This document shows, piece by piece, positions 63,143-64,000 of a DNA stretch of 64,000 bases. The stretch covers positions 1-64,000 of the forward strand of contig CAZKVH010000001.1 of assembly GCA_964556165.1 (NCBI GenBank), in the 5' to 3' direction. How positions within the stretch are numbered: position 1 is the first letter of the stretch; each line of letters opens with the position of its first letter. The notes under the pieces are model-generated. The model saw only the letters and a program-made list of their open reading frames with translations, made no database searches and was not told the DNA's origin. The translations under genes and the position numbers were made by a program. The DNA comes from JAQVEM01 sp964556165 (GTDB taxonomy: Bacteria > Actinomycetota > Humimicrobiia > Humimicrobiales > Humimicrobiaceae).

Positions 63143-63744
63143 TAGAAGTAGTAAGCCAGGTTGAAGGAATGGACGTATTTAAAATATTAAAGGAAACAGG
63201 TTCTATAATGAAGGGCCATTTTAAATTAACTTCGGGTTACCATAGCGATTATTACCTGCAGTGTGCCCGGCTTCTGCAGCATCCTGACATTACCTCGAAA
63301 CTTGCAAAAATTGCCTGGGATTTAATGGGAAAAGAAATTAATATAAAAAAAATAAGCACAATAGTATCTCCGGCAATAGGAGGAATATTGTGGGGTTATA
63401 TGCTTTCTTATATCGCAGGATGCAGAATGATTTTTGCTGAAAGAAAAAATGAAAAAATGGAATTAAGAAGAGGATTTGAATTAAAAGGCGGGGAAGAAAT
63501 TATAGTAGCCGAGGATGTTGTTACTACCGGTGGCTCGGTAAAAGAAGTAATAGATATTTGTGAGGGGTATGGTGCCAGGATAAGAGCAGTAGTAAGCATT
63601 GTAGACCGCTCGGAAAATCTTGAATTTAAATATCCTTATTACTACCTGGTTAAATTAAATATTGATAAATATAAACCTTCTGAATGTAAACTTTGCAAGG
63701 AGAAGTATCCTCTGGAGTATCCTGGCAGTAAAAAAAATATTTAA
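63139..63744 (+). CDS. pyrE: Orotate phosphoribosyltransferase
   Basis: Adds ribose phosphate from PRPP to orotate. The 201-residue enzyme has the PRPP loop 'IIVAEDVVTTGGSVKEVIDIC', the OPRT N-terminal 'FKLTSGYHSDYYLQCARLLQHP' and 'FAERKNEKMELRRGFEL'. The C-terminal tail with two cysteines ('CKLCKEKYPLEYPGS') is typical of the longer bacterial subgroup. GGGGATG around its start and 4-bp overlap with pyrF indicate translational coupling. It completes UMP synthesis. Confidence 0.95.
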   Translation: MIEVVSQVEGMDVFKILKETGSIMKGHFKLTSGYHSDYYLQCARLLQHPDITSKLAKIAWDLMGKEINIKKISTIVSPAIGGILWGYMLSYIAGCRMIFAERKNEKMELRRGFELKGGEEIIVAEDVVTTGGSVKEVIDICEGYGARIRAVVSIVDRSENLEFKYPYYYLVKLNIDKYKPSECKLCKEKYPLEYPGSKKNI

Positions 63745-63832
63745 TCATTTTAATAAGCAAAAAAAGTTGATATTAAACATATATATTTGTATACTCTAAT
63801 GTATCTATTTTTTTTATTTCAAAGGAAGCTGC

Positions 63833-64000
63833 ATGTCTTTAAACAATTTAAGTGAAGATGATAGAAAAAAGGGTCTGGAGAAAGCCAGGCTGGTCAGGAA
63901 AAAAAGGGCCGGGATAAAATATATGCTCAAGGAAGAGAAAATAGATATTAATACACTTTTTAAGGACACGGAGCTATTTGAGAAATATATAAGCAATATG
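63833..64000 (+). CDS. mihF: Actinobacterial integration host factor (mIHF), 3' end cut off
   Basis: Only the first 56 residues are inside the window. They read 'SEDDRKKGLEKARLVRKKRAGIKYMLKEEKIDINTLF', the start of the mIHF family, about 100 residues in full, which in actinobacteria bends DNA for phage integration and nucleoid structure. AAAGGAAG lies about six bases before the ATG. The gene follows pyrE by 88 bp; in actinobacteria mIHF also sits at the end of the pyr cluster. This is the best single clue to the lineage. Confidence 0.87.
   Translation, partial: MSLNNLSEDDRKKGLEKARLVRKKRAGIKYMLKEEKIDINTLFKDTELFEKYISNM

Overview
The window is about 64 kb of AT-rich bacterial chromosome, densely packed with housekeeping genes. 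It has no phage, transposase, CRISPR or rRNA. Two features suggest a low-GC anaerobic member of the Actinobacteria: a 3' partial gene for the actinobacterial-type integration host factor (mIHF) closing the pyrimidine operon, and a one-piece pyruvate:ferredoxin oxidoreductase. The eukaryote-like IleS, a SigI/RsgI pair and a stand-alone THUMP protein fit a poorly cultured lineage. The taxonomy is inference from gene content only.

Layout. 1-6.9 kb: tRNA-Leu(CAG), tRNA-Ala(GGC), a membrane PH-domain protein, ychF, a CARDB-like membrane protein, an M23 peptidase, pheA and serS. 6.9-16.9 kb: a looser region punctuated by four tRNA-Ser genes (UGA, GCU, GGA, CGA) and tRNA-Arg(ACG). It holds two GGDEF/HD-GYP signalling proteins, a DUF1858 protein, a zinc-ribbon protein and tandem MATE transporters. 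17-23 kb: a secreted protein, an iron alcohol dehydrogenase, and the SRP RNA-dnaX-ebfC-recR cluster; recR is interrupted by a 100-N assembly gap. 23-34 kb: PFOR, lysC, asd, rarA, adenosine-kinase-like, mtnP, purC and a lipoprotein. 34-46.7 kb: DUF948/YtxH-like envelope proteins, a TldD/TldE pair, a DedA-like small export protein, uppP, a sugar nucleotidyltransferase, small proteins, thioredoxin, a DUF72 protein and ileS-lspA-rluD. 46.8-53.3 kb: a leftward ABC exporter operon with a NEW3 protein, an unknown protein, the THUMP protein, sigI-rsgI and an RRM RNA-binding protein. 53.3-64 kb: a complete pyrimidine operon, pyrR-pyrB-pyrC-carA-carB-pyrK-pyrD-pyrF-pyrE, followed by mIHF. Its leader contains a PyrR recognition sequence and an intrinsic terminator.

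How the parts fit. The pyr operon encodes every step from bicarbonate and glutamine to UMP, and its leader suggests PyrR attenuation by uridine nucleotides. PFOR links pyruvate to acetyl-CoA and reduced ferredoxin, as in fermentative anaerobes. lysC and asd open the aspartate-family pathway. mtnP and the PfkB kinase could recycle methylthioadenosine and adenosine. ileS-lspA-rluD and dnaX-ebfC-recR are common bacterial neighbourhoods. Many genes that appear to start transcription units have no visible Shine-Dalgarno sequence, whereas genes inside operons have good ones. TTG starts are frequent, and ychF very probably starts at ATT.
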